From contig NZ_MWFK01000001.1 in NCBI RefSeq assembly GCF_002078175.1, positions 3,038,001 through 3,102,000 on the forward strand: a stretch of DNA of 64,000 nt, read 5' to 3'. Of the stretch, positions 8,525 through 16,631 are shown piece after piece; the first letter of the stretch is position 1; every line of letters begins with the position of its first letter. Position numbers and translations under genes: made by a program. This stretch comes from Streptomyces sp. M41(2017) (GTDB taxonomy: Bacteria > Actinomycetota > Actinomycetes > Streptomycetales > Streptomycetaceae). The notes beneath the pieces are model-generated. The model saw only the letters and a list, made by a program, of their open reading frames with translations, was not told where the DNA came from and did no database searches.

Positions 8525-9868
8525 GTGCCAGCAAGTACCACGAAGTCCCTGCGGGTGGCCGTCCTCGCGGATTCCGACACCCGGTGGAAATGGGGTTCGC
8601 TCACCGCGACCCGCATCGCCCCGGCCGAGTCGGACGTCCGCCTCGACGGATTCCTCCTGCGCGGCCGTGCCACCCCGACCGCCCGCCAGCTCGAAGAGGT
8701 CGGCGTCCGAGCGGACTCCCTCCGCGAGGTCACCGCCGTCGAGTTCCTGCGTGAGCTGGGCAAGGAGAGCGACGAGGGCCGAACCCGCGACACCCACGAC
8801 AACTACGACGTGGTCGTCCTCGCCCTGGTCGGCGGTGCCGTCCAGGCGGTGCTGCACGGCCTGGCCCGCGCCTGGGAGGGACGGGCGAAGCGGCCCCTGG
8901 TCGTCACCGGCTACGTCGGCGTCGTCTACGAGAAGCTCGCCGACGGTCTGCTGCTGCGGCACGGCGCGGACCTGGTCCTCGCCAACTCCCGTCAGGACGC
9001 GGACCGTTTCCGGGCCGTGTACGAGGGGGTCGGCGCCGACGCCGGGTCGGTGACCGAGGTCGCGCTGCCCTTCCTCGGCGGGGCCGCGTACACCGAGAAC
9101 GACCCCTACACGGTCGTCTTCGCCGCCCAGCCCTCCGTACCGGAGAACCGCAAGGACCGTACGTACCTGCTCGACCGGCTGATCCGGCACGCACGGCTGC
9201 ACCCGGACCGCGAGGTCCTGCTCAAGCTGCGCTCCAGGCCGGGCGAACACACCACGCACATCGAGGAACTGCCCTACCAGAAGCTGGTGCAGAAGGCGGA
9301 CCCGCCGGCCAACTTCCGGCTGGTCTACGGACACATGGGCGAGGTCCTCGACCGCACCGACCTGCTGGTCACCATCAGCTCGACGGCCGCCCTGGAATCC
9401 CTGCACCGCCGCATCCCCACCGTCGTCCTCAGCGACCTCGGGGTGCGCGAGGCGCTCGGCAACCACCACTTCGTGGGCTCCGGCTGCCTCGCCTCCTGGG
9501 ACCAGCTCGACGAGGGGCACCGCCCGGTGCCCGACGCGGCCTGGGTCGCCCGGCAGGGCGTCGCGGCCGAGGGAGGCGCGTACGAGAGGGCCTTCGACGC
9601 CGCCCGGACGCGCATCACCGAGCTGCTGGAGGCGGACGAGCTGCCGCCCCTGGCCCCCTACTACACACCCGTCACCGCGCCCGGCTACCTGCCCGGCATC
9701 CTCGCCCGCCATCACCTCGGCCCGGACGGCAGCCCGCTGCCCGGCGCCCCCGCCGCGGACCGGGAGCCCAGCCCCGTACGGCAGATCGTGCGCCGGGCCG
9801 CCCGCGGCGCCTACCGCCACGGCGTCCAGCGCGTCGCCCCCGTCATCCGGCGGATGGGCGACCTGTGA
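8525..9868 (+). CDS. DUF6716-type putative glycosyltransferase
   Basis: The 447-residue protein resembles the actinobacterial family I know as DUF6716 putative glycosyltransferase. It starts LRVAVLADSDTRWKWG. The second half has a GT-B like layout with KLRSRPGEHTTH near residue 237 and the Ser-rich loop VTISSTAALESLHRRIP near 283-299, comparable to the SS motif of polysialyltransferases. No signal peptide is seen. It is the first gene of the plus-strand arm and is followed after a 74-bp gap by the CMP-sugar synthetase. The arm probably supplies and polymerises an activated nonulosonic acid. Its exact reaction is not established; the transferase role is inferred from fold motifs and neighbours. 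Confidence 0.75.
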   Translation: MPASTTKSLRVAVLADSDTRWKWGSLTATRIAPAESDVRLDGFLLRGRATPTARQLEEVGVRADSLREVTAVEFLRELGKESDEGRTRDTHDNYDVVVLALVGGAVQAVLHGLARAWEGRAKRPLVVTGYVGVVYEKLADGLLLRHGADLVLANSRQDADRFRAVYEGVGADAGSVTEVALPFLGGAAYTENDPYTVVFAAQPSVPENRKDRTYLLDRLIRHARLHPDREVLLKLRSRPGEHTTHIEELPYQKLVQKADPPANFRLVYGHMGEVLDRTDLLVTISSTAALESLHRRIPTVVLSDLGVREALGNHHFVGSGCLASWDQLDEGHRPVPDAAWVARQGVAAEGGAYERAFDAARTRITELLEADELPPLAPYYTPVTAPGYLPGILARHHLGPDGSPLPGAPAADREPSPVRQIVRRAARGAYRHGVQRVAPVIRRMGDL

Positions 9869-9942
9869 CGGCCCCGGAACCCGGCGGCGCCCGGCGCCGC
9901 GCACCCCACGCCTCTCTCGCCTCCCGTCAAGGAGAACAGCGC

Positions 9943-11250
9943 ATGACCAACTCGGAAGCGGGCCACCCCGCGCCGGTGCGCCGCGTGCTCGCGGTGATCC
10001 CCGCGCGCGGCGGCTCCAAGGGCGTGCCCGCGAAGAACCTCCTCCCCGTCGGCGGCGTCCCGCTGGTGGCCCGCGCGGTGCGCGAGTGCCGCTCCGCCCG
10101 CCTCGTGACGGACGTCGTGGTCTCCACCGACGACCAGGCCATCGCCGCCGCAGCCCGCCAGGCCGGCGCCGAGGTCGTGCTGCGGCCCGCCGCCATCGCC
10201 GGCGACACCGCCACCTCCGAGGCCGCCGTCCTGCACGCCATGGACGCCCACGAGGCGCTGCACGGCTCCCCGGTCGACGTGGTGCTGCTCGTGCAGTGCA
10301 CCAGCCCCTTCATCATCCGCGAGGACGTGGACGGTGTGGTGAACGCGATCCTCGCGGAGGGTGCCGACACCGCCCTGACCGTGGCGCCCTTCCACGGCTT
10401 CGTGTGGCGGGACGCCGACGACGACCCGGCCGCCCCGGTGGCCGCCGACACCGGCCGCACGGCCGTCGCGGGCGGCACCGACACCCTCGTCGCCGACACC
10501 GCCGTCAGCGGCGGCTACGGCGTCAACCACGACAAGTCCTTCCGGCCGCGCCGCCAGGACCGCCCGCAGGACCTGCTGGAGACCGGCGCCGTCTACGCCA
10601 TGGAGGCCACCGGCTTCCGCGCGGCCAGGCACCGCTTCTTCGGCCGCACCGAACTCGTGCGCACCGACCCGGCCCGCGTGCTGGAGATCGACGACCCGCA
10701 CGACCTCGCCCGCGCCCGGGCCCTCGCGCCGCTCTTCGACGCGACCAGGCCCGGCTCCCTCCCGACCGCCGCCGACATCGACGCGGTCGTCCTCGACTTC
10801 GACGGCACCCAGACCGACGACAGGGTGCTGATCGACTCCGACGGACGGGAGTTCGTCTCCGTGCACCGCGGGGACGGACTCGGTATCGCCGCCCTCCGCA
10901 GAAGCGGACTGACGATGCTGATCCTGTCCACGGAACAGAACCCGGTCGTCGCCGCCCGGGCCCGGAAGCTCAAGATCCCGGTCCTGCACGGCATCGACCG
11001 GAAAGACCTCGCACTGAAGCAGTGGTGCGAGGAGCAGGGCATCGCGCCTGAGCGCGTGCTCTACGTCGGCAACGACGTCAACGACCTCCCCTGCTTCGCC
11101 CTCGTGGGCTGGCCGGTGGCGGTCGCGAGCGCCCACGACGTCGTGCGCGGCGCCGCACGCGCGGTCACCACCGTCCCTGGTGGCGACGGCGCGATCCGAG
11201 AGATCGCCAGCTGGATCCTCGGCCCTTCTCTCGACTCCCTCGACAAGTAA
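9943..11250 (+). CDS. CMP-nonulosonate synthetase fused to KdsC-like phosphatase
   Basis: The 435-residue protein joins two activities. Residues 1-about 265 are an acylneuraminate cytidylyltransferase, with the CTP-binding VIPARGGSKGVPAKNL at about 18-33 and LLVQCTSPFI at about 116-125. Residues about 275-435 are a HAD phosphatase of the KdsC type, with motif I DFDGTQTDD, a conserved Lys in the RKLKIP segment, and motif III VGNDVNDLPC. All catalytic Asp residues are present, unlike the phosphatase-like tail of animal CMAS. It could dephosphorylate a 9-phosphate product and activate it to CMP-sugar. ATG 9943 follows AAGGAG at good spacing; the longer frame from 9865 lacks one. The synthase gene follows 14 bp later. 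Confidence 0.88.
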   Translation: MTNSEAGHPAPVRRVLAVIPARGGSKGVPAKNLLPVGGVPLVARAVRECRSARLVTDVVVSTDDQAIAAAARQAGAEVVLRPAAIAGDTATSEAAVLHAMDAHEALHGSPVDVVLLVQCTSPFIIREDVDGVVNAILAEGADTALTVAPFHGFVWRDADDDPAAPVAADTGRTAVAGGTDTLVADTAVSGGYGVNHDKSFRPRRQDRPQDLLETGAVYAMEATGFRAARHRFFGRTELVRTDPARVLEIDDPHDLARARALAPLFDATRPGSLPTAADIDAVVLDFDGTQTDDRVLIDSDGREFVSVHRGDGLGIAALRRSGLTMLILSTEQNPVVAARARKLKIPVLHGIDRKDLALKQWCEEQGIAPERVLYVGNDVNDLPCFALVGWPVAVASAHDVVRGAARAVTTVPGGDGAIREIASWILGPSLDSLDK

Positions 11251-11264
11251 GGAACCTCCCCACC

Positions 11265-12203
11265 ATGAGCACCAACTCCCGCCTGCGCCAGTTCGGTTCG
11301 AAGACCGCCGGTCCCGGCCACCCCGTCTACGTCGTCGGCGAGATCGGCATCAACCACAACGGTGAGCTGGAGAACGCCTTCAAGCTCATCGACGCGGCCG
11401 CCGAGGCCGGCTGCGACGCCGTCAAGTTCCAGAAGCGCACCCCGGAGATCTGCACCCCGCGCGACCAGTGGGACATCGAGCGCGACACCCCCTGGGGCCG
11501 CATGACCTACATCGACTACCGCCACCGTGTGGAGTTCGGTGAGGACGAGTACCGCCAGATCGACGAGTACGCCAAGAGCAAGAACATCGACTGGTTCGCC
11601 TCCCCGTGGGACACCGAGGCCGTCGCCTTCCTGGAGAAGTTCGACGTCCCGGCCCACAAGGTCGCCTCCGCCTCGCTGACCGACGACGAACTGCTCCGCG
11701 CCCTGCGCGGCACCGGCCGCACGGTCATCCTCTCCACCGGCATGTCGACGCCGAAGCAGATCCGTCACGCGGTCGAGGTCCTCGGCAGCGACAACATCCT
11801 GATGTGCCACGCGACGTCGACCTACCCGGCGCAGGCCGAGGAGCTCAACCTCCGCGTCATCAACACCCTCCAGGCCGAGTTCCCGAACGTCCCGATCGGC
11901 TACTCCGGTCACGAGACGGGCCTGCAGACCACCCTCGCCGCGGTCGCCCTCGGCGCCACCTTCGTCGAGCGCCACATCACCCTCGACCGCGCGATGTGGG
12001 GCTCCGACCAGGCCGCCTCCGTCGAGCCGCAGGGCCTCACCCGCCTCGTCCGCGACATCCGCACCATCGAGGCCTCCCTCGGTGACGGCGTCAAGAAGGT
12101 CTACGAGTCGGAGCTCGGCCCGATGAAGAAGCTGCGCCGTGTCCCGGGCGTCGTCGCCGAGGCCGAGATCGCCGCGGCCGCGGGCGAGCCCGTCTCGGTC
12201 TGA
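11265..12203 (+). CDS. NeuB-type nonulosonic acid (phosphate) synthase
   Basis: The 312-residue TIM-barrel enzyme condenses phosphoenolpyruvate with a hexose (ManNAc, mannose, or their 6-phosphate) to give Neu5Ac- or Kdn-type acids. The family motifs are visible: VGEIGINHNGELENAF at about 24-39, DAVKFQKRTPE at about 52-62, STGMSTPKQI at about 157-166, and the metal-binding GYSGHETG near 210. The usual C-terminal SAF (antifreeze-like) domain of NeuB, which would add about 60 residues, is absent. ATG 11265 has a purine-rich AAGGAA upstream. Pairing with a CMP-synthetase/phosphatase fusion favours a 9-phosphate product such as Kdn-9-P, an inference consistent with poly-Kdn reported for streptomycete walls. 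Confidence 0.88.
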   Translation: MSTNSRLRQFGSKTAGPGHPVYVVGEIGINHNGELENAFKLIDAAAEAGCDAVKFQKRTPEICTPRDQWDIERDTPWGRMTYIDYRHRVEFGEDEYRQIDEYAKSKNIDWFASPWDTEAVAFLEKFDVPAHKVASASLTDDELLRALRGTGRTVILSTGMSTPKQIRHAVEVLGSDNILMCHATSTYPAQAEELNLRVINTLQAEFPNVPIGYSGHETGLQTTLAAVALGATFVERHITLDRAMWGSDQAASVEPQGLTRLVRDIRTIEASLGDGVKKVYESELGPMKKLRRVPGVVAEAEIAAAAGEPVSV

Positions 12204-12241
12204 ACGCCCTGAACTCCTTACGACGGGACGGTCGTACGACG

Positions 12242-13321
12242 ATGAGCCCCCGCGCCGGATCCATCGGCTCCCACACTCTCGCCTTCGTCGAGAGCCCGGT
12301 ACAGCTCCTGAACGTGCTGGAGTGGGCGCACACCCAGGCCCACGACGCCGCGGCACCCGGCGCGGGGTTCACCCTCGTCGTCCTCTCTCCCAACGACCCG
12401 ATGACCCGCGGGCAGCTCCGTCGCATGGCGGAGCTGGCCCGCGACGAGGGTCACACGGTCCGCTGGGAGGAGGCCCGCGGCGGCACCACGGCCCCCTTCC
12501 ACACCATCGGGGGACTGGCGCCCATGCTGCGCCGCGCCCGGCGGATCGTCATGGGGGACCCGTTCTCCCGGTACGTGCAGCTGTTGCTGACCATCACCCG
12601 GGCACAGGACCTGGTCGTGGTCGACGACGGCACGGCGACGATGGAGTTCGTCGCCCAACTCGCGGGCGGGGAAAGGCTGGTGCGCTGGCACCGGCGCGGA
12701 GGCCGGCCCGGACCGCGGGACGTCCTCTTCGCCCCCGTCTCCGGAGCGGCCCGCCGCAGACTCACGCCGAACGACCGGCGCAGCGTCGAGGTGTTCTCCT
12801 CGATGCCGATCGACTCGGCACCGGACGGCGTCCGGATCACCGCCAACGACTTCTCCTGGACCCGGTCCCGGTTCGGGCCGCCGCGCATCACCAAGGGCGC
12901 GGACCTGGTCGGCACCTCGCTCGTCGAGACGGGCGTCGTCGACCCGGACCGCTACCTGGACGCGGTCCGCGGGCTCGCGAAGGCCCACGGCGCCACCCGC
13001 TACTTCGCGCACCGCCGGGAGAGCACCGACAAGCTCCACCGGCTGGCGGTGGAGACGGGGCTGGAGATCGTCCGCCCCGACCTGCCGCTGGAACTGATCG
13101 CCCGCCGCGGCCCCATAGGGCGGACCATCCTGAGCTTCCCCTCCACGGTCGTGCACACGCTGCCGCTGGCCCTGGTCGGCACCGACGTGCGGGTCGCGGT
13201 CTGCGACATCGACCCGAGCTGGCTCACGGAGAACGCCTCGCCCCGCGCCCAGGGCTTCCTCTCGGGAGTCACGGGAACGGCCCGCGACGTCCACCGCCTC
13301 TCGGCGGTGTCCGCCGTCTGA
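12242..13321 (+). CDS. Putative sialyltransferase-like protein of the glycopolymer cluster
   Basis: The 359-residue protein is not a family I can name firmly. Its start, LAFVESPVQLLNVLEWA, resembles the first strand of bacterial polysialyl- and lipooligosaccharide sialyltransferases. VVVDDGTATMEFV near residue 125 and the late Ser-rich FPSTVVHTLPLAL near 300 fit a GT-B transferase with an SS-type motif; YFAHRRES near 255 may be the HP-motif equivalent. There is no signal peptide. ATG 12242 lies 38 bp after the synthase stop, so it should be cotranscribed. Two terminators follow. The transferase function is inferred from these motifs and from the operon. Confidence 0.7.
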   Translation: MSPRAGSIGSHTLAFVESPVQLLNVLEWAHTQAHDAAAPGAGFTLVVLSPNDPMTRGQLRRMAELARDEGHTVRWEEARGGTTAPFHTIGGLAPMLRRARRIVMGDPFSRYVQLLLTITRAQDLVVVDDGTATMEFVAQLAGGERLVRWHRRGGRPGPRDVLFAPVSGAARRRLTPNDRRSVEVFSSMPIDSAPDGVRITANDFSWTRSRFGPPRITKGADLVGTSLVETGVVDPDRYLDAVRGLAKAHGATRYFAHRRESTDKLHRLAVETGLEIVRPDLPLELIARRGPIGRTILSFPSTVVHTLPLALVGTDVRVAVCDIDPSWLTENASPRAQGFLSGVTGTARDVHRLSAVSAV

Positions 13322-13326
13322 CCGCA

Positions 13327-13349
13327 GGACCGGGGCCGCGCCCCGGTCC
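13327..13349 (+). terminator. Terminator of the glycopolymer operon
   Basis: GGACCGGGGC (13327-13336) pairs perfectly with 13340-13349 around a 3-nt loop, starting 6 bp after the last stop codon of the operon. Confidence 0.65.
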
Positions 13350-13366
13350 GCACGACACCCCACCCC

Positions 13367-13393
13367 GAGCCCGGCGCCCACCGCGCCGGGCTC
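13367..13393 (+). terminator. Second hairpin after the glycopolymer operon
   Basis: GAGCCCGGCG (13367-13376) pairs perfectly with 13384-13393 around a 7-nt loop. It forms a tandem with the preceding hairpin and probably serves as backup termination. Confidence 0.55.
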
Positions 13394-13747
13394 CTCGCGT
13401 CCGTCACCCGCCCGCGCGCGACGAGTGACACAGCGTGACGGCACGAGGGTGCCTCGACCACGCCTCCGGAAATCGGTCGCGCTCGTGTGAGACCGTGGAG
13501 AACAGGTGCGGGAAGGGACCCGGGCACGCCGGGTGTTCTCCGTACGGATCGGCGGGCGACCCCCGGCCGAGTCGGATCACAGCCGGTCACCAGCCCCGTC
13601 CAAGATCCAAACGTCCGAAAAGCCGGGCGAGTTTACCCATCCCCGAAGACAGCCATGCGTGGCGCGGCCAGTTTTTCTTCCCCTAACGGGCTGAACTTTT
13701 GTTGATCGTGGGTTAGTTGGCCGCCCGATCGCCTTACCCTTCAAAGG
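13394..13747. other. Intergenic region, no gene recognised
   Basis: These 354 bp have no convincing coding frame. The stretch 13660-13730 is unusually AT-rich for this genome (T-runs and GTTGATCG) and is probably the promoter region of the downstream amidohydrolase. No -35/-10 pair with correct spacing could be fixed. Confidence 0.4.
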
Positions 13748-14980
13748 GTGAACCAACTGATGACCCGAGAGTCCGAGGCCGATCTCCCCGGGGAACCGTT
13801 GCTCCCCGGCGCGCTGCCCGAGGCACTGCGCGCCGAACTCGTGGCGTTCCGACGCGACTTGCACATGCACCCCGAGCTCGGCAACCAGGAGTTCCGCACC
13901 ACCGCCGCGATCAAGGCGCGCCTGGAGCAGGCGGGCCTCGCGCCGCGCGTCCTCGCCATCGGGACCGGCCTCATCTGTGACATCGGAGGCCCGGACGACG
14001 TACGCCCCCGGCTGGCGCTGCGCGCCGACATCGACGCGCTCCCCATTCCGGACACGAAGAGTGACTGCGCGTACCGCTCCACGGTTCCCGACCGCGCCCA
14101 CGCCTGCGGTCACGACATCCACACCACGGTCGTGCTCGGCGCCGGCCTCGTCCTCGCCGACCTGCACGCCCAGGGCCTGCTGCCCCGCCCCGTGCGGCTG
14201 ATCTTCCAGCCCGCCGAGGAGGTGCTGCCGGGCGGCGCCCCGGACGCGATCGACTCGGGGGTCCTCGACGGCGTGGGCCGGATCGTCGGCGTGCACTGCG
14301 ACCCGAAGGTCGACGCGGGGCGCATCGGACTGCGACACGGCGCCATCACCTCGGCGTGCGACCGGCTCGAAGTGTCCCTGGACGGCGCGGGCGGACATAC
14401 CGCGCGCCCCCACCTGACCACGGACCTCGTCACGGCCGCCGCCCGCGTGGTCACCGACGTGCCGGCGCTCGTCGGCAAGCGCGTGGACGCCCGCAGCGGG
14501 CTCGCGGTGACCTGGGGGCGCATCGAGTCGGGCCACGCCTGCAACGTGATCCCGCAGCACGCCGAGCTGTCCGGAACCGTGCGCTGCCTGGATCTCGATG
14601 CCTGGCGGGCCGCGCCCGACCTCGTGCACGCGGCCATCGACGAGATCGCCAACCTCTACCGCGCGAAGTCCGAGATCAACTACATCCGGGGCGTGCCTCC
14701 GGTGGTGAACGACCCGGCCGTCACGGACCTGCTCCGCGACGCGATGACCGCCCGGCGCGGCGCGCAGTCCATCGAGGACACCGAGCAGAGCCTCGGCGGC
14801 GAGGACTTCTCCTGGTACCTGGAGCACGTGCCCGGAGCGATGGCCCGCCTCGGGGTCCGCACGCCCGGTGACCGCACCACCCGCGACCTGCACCGGGGCG
14901 ACTTCGACGCGGACGAGCACGCGATCACGGTCGGGGTGGAGATGTTCACCGCCGCGGCCCTCCTGGACGAGCTGGTCTGA
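13748..14980 (+). CDS. M20 family amidohydrolase/peptidase
   Basis: The 410-residue enzyme belongs to the M20D group of dinuclear metal amidohydrolases (N-acyl amino acid or hippurate hydrolase type). Visible motifs are FRRDLHMHPELGNQEF at about 34-49, LRADIDALPI at about 92-101, the metal-binding HACGHDIHT at about 117-125, FQPAEE at about 153-158 with the catalytic Glu pair, and GGEDFSWYL near 355. A dimerisation domain lies between about 185 and 300. Start GTG 13748 or ATG 13760; AAAGG precedes both. It is cytoplasmic, monocistronic and flanked by hairpins on both sides. The acyl substrate is unknown, and no functional link to either neighbouring cluster is evident. Confidence 0.88.
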   Translation: MNQLMTRESEADLPGEPLLPGALPEALRAELVAFRRDLHMHPELGNQEFRTTAAIKARLEQAGLAPRVLAIGTGLICDIGGPDDVRPRLALRADIDALPIPDTKSDCAYRSTVPDRAHACGHDIHTTVVLGAGLVLADLHAQGLLPRPVRLIFQPAEEVLPGGAPDAIDSGVLDGVGRIVGVHCDPKVDAGRIGLRHGAITSACDRLEVSLDGAGGHTARPHLTTDLVTAAARVVTDVPALVGKRVDARSGLAVTWGRIESGHACNVIPQHAELSGTVRCLDLDAWRAAPDLVHAAIDEIANLYRAKSEINYIRGVPPVVNDPAVTDLLRDAMTARRGAQSIEDTEQSLGGEDFSWYLEHVPGAMARLGVRTPGDRTTRDLHRGDFDADEHAITVGVEMFTAAALLDELV

Positions 14981-15043
14981 GGTCGGCGGGCGCGTCCGGT
15001 GACTCCGGTCGCGCCCTCGTGCCCCCCGTCGTAGCGTGGTGTC

Positions 15044-15067
15044 CCGCCACGTGACAGCGCGTGGCGG
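15044..15067 (+). terminator. Hairpin after the amidohydrolase gene
   Basis: CCGCCACG (15044-15051) pairs perfectly with CGTGGCGG (15060-15067) around an 8-nt loop, 63 bp past the stop codon. Confidence 0.5.
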
Positions 15068-15202
15068 CCGGTCACATGTCGACCGTCGGGCCGTGGGCGG
15101 TGCATCCCCGAACGCACCTTTCGGTCCCGTGGTTCACAAGGACGTAACCGGCCATCGGCACGAATGGATAACGGCCACGCGGAACCCCGTTCCCTGGATG
15201 GT

Positions 15203-15214
15203 CTACGCGCGTTA
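15203..15214. promoter_or_regulatory. Nucleoside-regulon operator, upstream of first BMP gene
   Basis: CTACGCGCGTTA matches the left ten bases of the palindrome CTACGCGCGTAG. The right end merges with GTTAAT (15211-15216), a plausible -10 element. It lies 55 bp before the start codon. Binding here would block the promoter. The identical arrangement recurs before the second BMP gene. Confidence 0.75.
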
Positions 15215-15268
15215 ATGTGCGCCGAACTCAGCACCCACTGCGGGGCTTTGGAGAATGGGGAGCTTCAG

Positions 15269-16321
15269 ATGCGTCGGATAGCCAGCCTGACCCGCGTCGC
15301 GGTGGGGGTCGCGTCGCTCGCACTCGCCGCCACGGCCTGCGGCGGCACCAGCAACGACAGCGGCGGCAGCAGCGACAGCAGCAAGGACGCCAAGGGCCTC
15401 GCCATCGCGTACGACGTCGGCGGCAAGGGCGACCAGTCCTTCAACGACGCGGCGTTCTCCGGCCTGGAGAAGGCCCAGAAGGAGTTCGGCTACAAGACGG
15501 CCGACATCGAGCCCACCGACGGTGAGACGGACGCCGACAAGGAGCAGCGCCTGTCGTCGCTCGCCAAGCAGGGCTACAACCCGGTCATCGGCATCGGCTT
15601 CGCCTACGGTCCCGCTCTGGAGGCCGTCGCCAAGAAGTACCCGAAGACCACCTTCGGCATCGTCGACTCGGTCGTGGAGGGCAAGAACGTCGCCTCCCTG
15701 GTCTTCTCCGAGCAGGAGGCGTCCTACCTCGCCGGTGTCGCGGCGGCCAAGGCCACCAAGACCAACACCGTGGGCTTCGTGGGCGGCGTGGACGTTCCCC
15801 TCATCCACAAGTTCGAGGCCGGCTACACGCAGGGCGTCAAGGACACCAAGCCGAGCGTGAAGGTCCTCTCGCAGTACCTGACGCAGACCGCCGAGGAGGG
15901 CGGCTTCTCCAGCCCCGACAAGGGCAAGGCCGCCGCCGAGGGCCAGCTGGAGAAGGGCGCCGACGTCATCTACGCCGCGGCCGGCCTGTCCGGTCAGGGT
16001 GTCATCGAGGCCGCCTCGAAGGCCGGCAAGTACGCGATCGGTGTCGACTCCGACCAGTACAAGCAGGAGGCGCTCGCCAAGTACAAGGGCGCCATCCTGA
16101 CCTCCGCGCTCAAGGACGTCGGTGGTTCGGTCTACACGCTGGCCAAGTCGGTCCACGACGGCAAGCCGCTGACCGGCACGCAGACCTTCGACCTCAAGGT
16201 GAACGGTGTCGGCCTCGCCGACAGCAACCCGAAGATGGCGGAGATCCCCGGCCTCACCGACGCGGTGGCCAAGGCCAAGGCGGCCATCGTCGACGGCACC
16301 ATCAAGGTCAAGACCTCGTAG
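15269..16321 (+). CDS. BMP family nucleoside-binding lipoprotein 1
   Basis: The 350-residue solute-binding lipoprotein should deliver nucleosides to the ABC transporter encoded downstream. The signal peptide ends in LAATAC with the acylated Cys near residue 23, followed by a Ser/Gly/Asp-rich linker. The mature protein has the BMP fold: AIAYDVGGKGDQSFNDAAF near 43-61, SEQEASYLAGVAAA near 148, GFVGGVDVPLIHKFEAG near 169, and YAAAGLSGQGVIEAA near 232. ATG 15269 follows GGGGAG and gives the signal peptide; upstream in-frame codons do not. It is followed by a strong terminator and a tandem paralogue. The operator overlapping its promoter suggests nucleoside-responsive repression. The ligand is inferred from the downstream cdd/deoA genes. 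Confidence 0.9.
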   Translation: MRRIASLTRVAVGVASLALAATACGGTSNDSGGSSDSSKDAKGLAIAYDVGGKGDQSFNDAAFSGLEKAQKEFGYKTADIEPTDGETDADKEQRLSSLAKQGYNPVIGIGFAYGPALEAVAKKYPKTTFGIVDSVVEGKNVASLVFSEQEASYLAGVAAAKATKTNTVGFVGGVDVPLIHKFEAGYTQGVKDTKPSVKVLSQYLTQTAEEGGFSSPDKGKAAAEGQLEKGADVIYAAAGLSGQGVIEAASKAGKYAIGVDSDQYKQEALAKYKGAILTSALKDVGGSVYTLAKSVHDGKPLTGTQTFDLKVNGVGLADSNPKMAEIPGLTDAVAKAKAAIVDGTIKVKTS

Positions 16322-16393
16322 TCGTCCCGGAGTGGGGTGATGCGCGGCGGGCCGGACCCGCCGGCGCCACCCGGCATCACCCGGACGCGTCAT

Positions 16394-16434
16394 GACGGAG
16401 CGGGCGGGCACCCCAGGTGCCCGCCCGCTCCGTC
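16394..16434 (+). terminator. Terminator between the two BMP genes
   Basis: A 19-bp perfect stem pairs 16394-16412 with 16416-16434 around a 3-nt loop. It lies 72 bp after the first BMP stop and separates it from the second BMP promoter. Confidence 0.8.
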
Positions 16435-16556
16435 GTCCGTCCGCGGGGTCACCCATAGCCACGGTGTCTTTGCGGTCGGCAAGCCCCGGGCCCGTCGGCG
16501 GGTGGCGTCGGGCACAGCCGCATAACAAGGTGGACAGAAGGGGTTTTCTAGTTGGT

Positions 16557-16568
16557 CTACGCGCGTTA
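16557..16568. promoter_or_regulatory. Nucleoside-regulon operator, upstream of second BMP gene
   Basis: CTACGCGCGTTA is identical to the copy at 15203-15214, including the flanking TGGT before it and the GTTAAT that follows it at 16565-16570. It lies 64 bp before the start codon. The shared promoter-operator core suggests the gene was duplicated together with its promoter. Confidence 0.75.
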
Positions 16569-16631
16569 ATCTGCGGCGAAGCCAGCGCCGAAGCTGAACC
16601 GTCAGGCGCTTGTACGACAGGAGCACAACGA

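Noticed and set aside
8327..9904. N-terminal extension of the GT2 glycosyltransferase frame (up to 852 codons)
   Set aside because: The GT2 fold begins at GTG 8326. The extension is antisense to the DUF6716 gene and has no domain.
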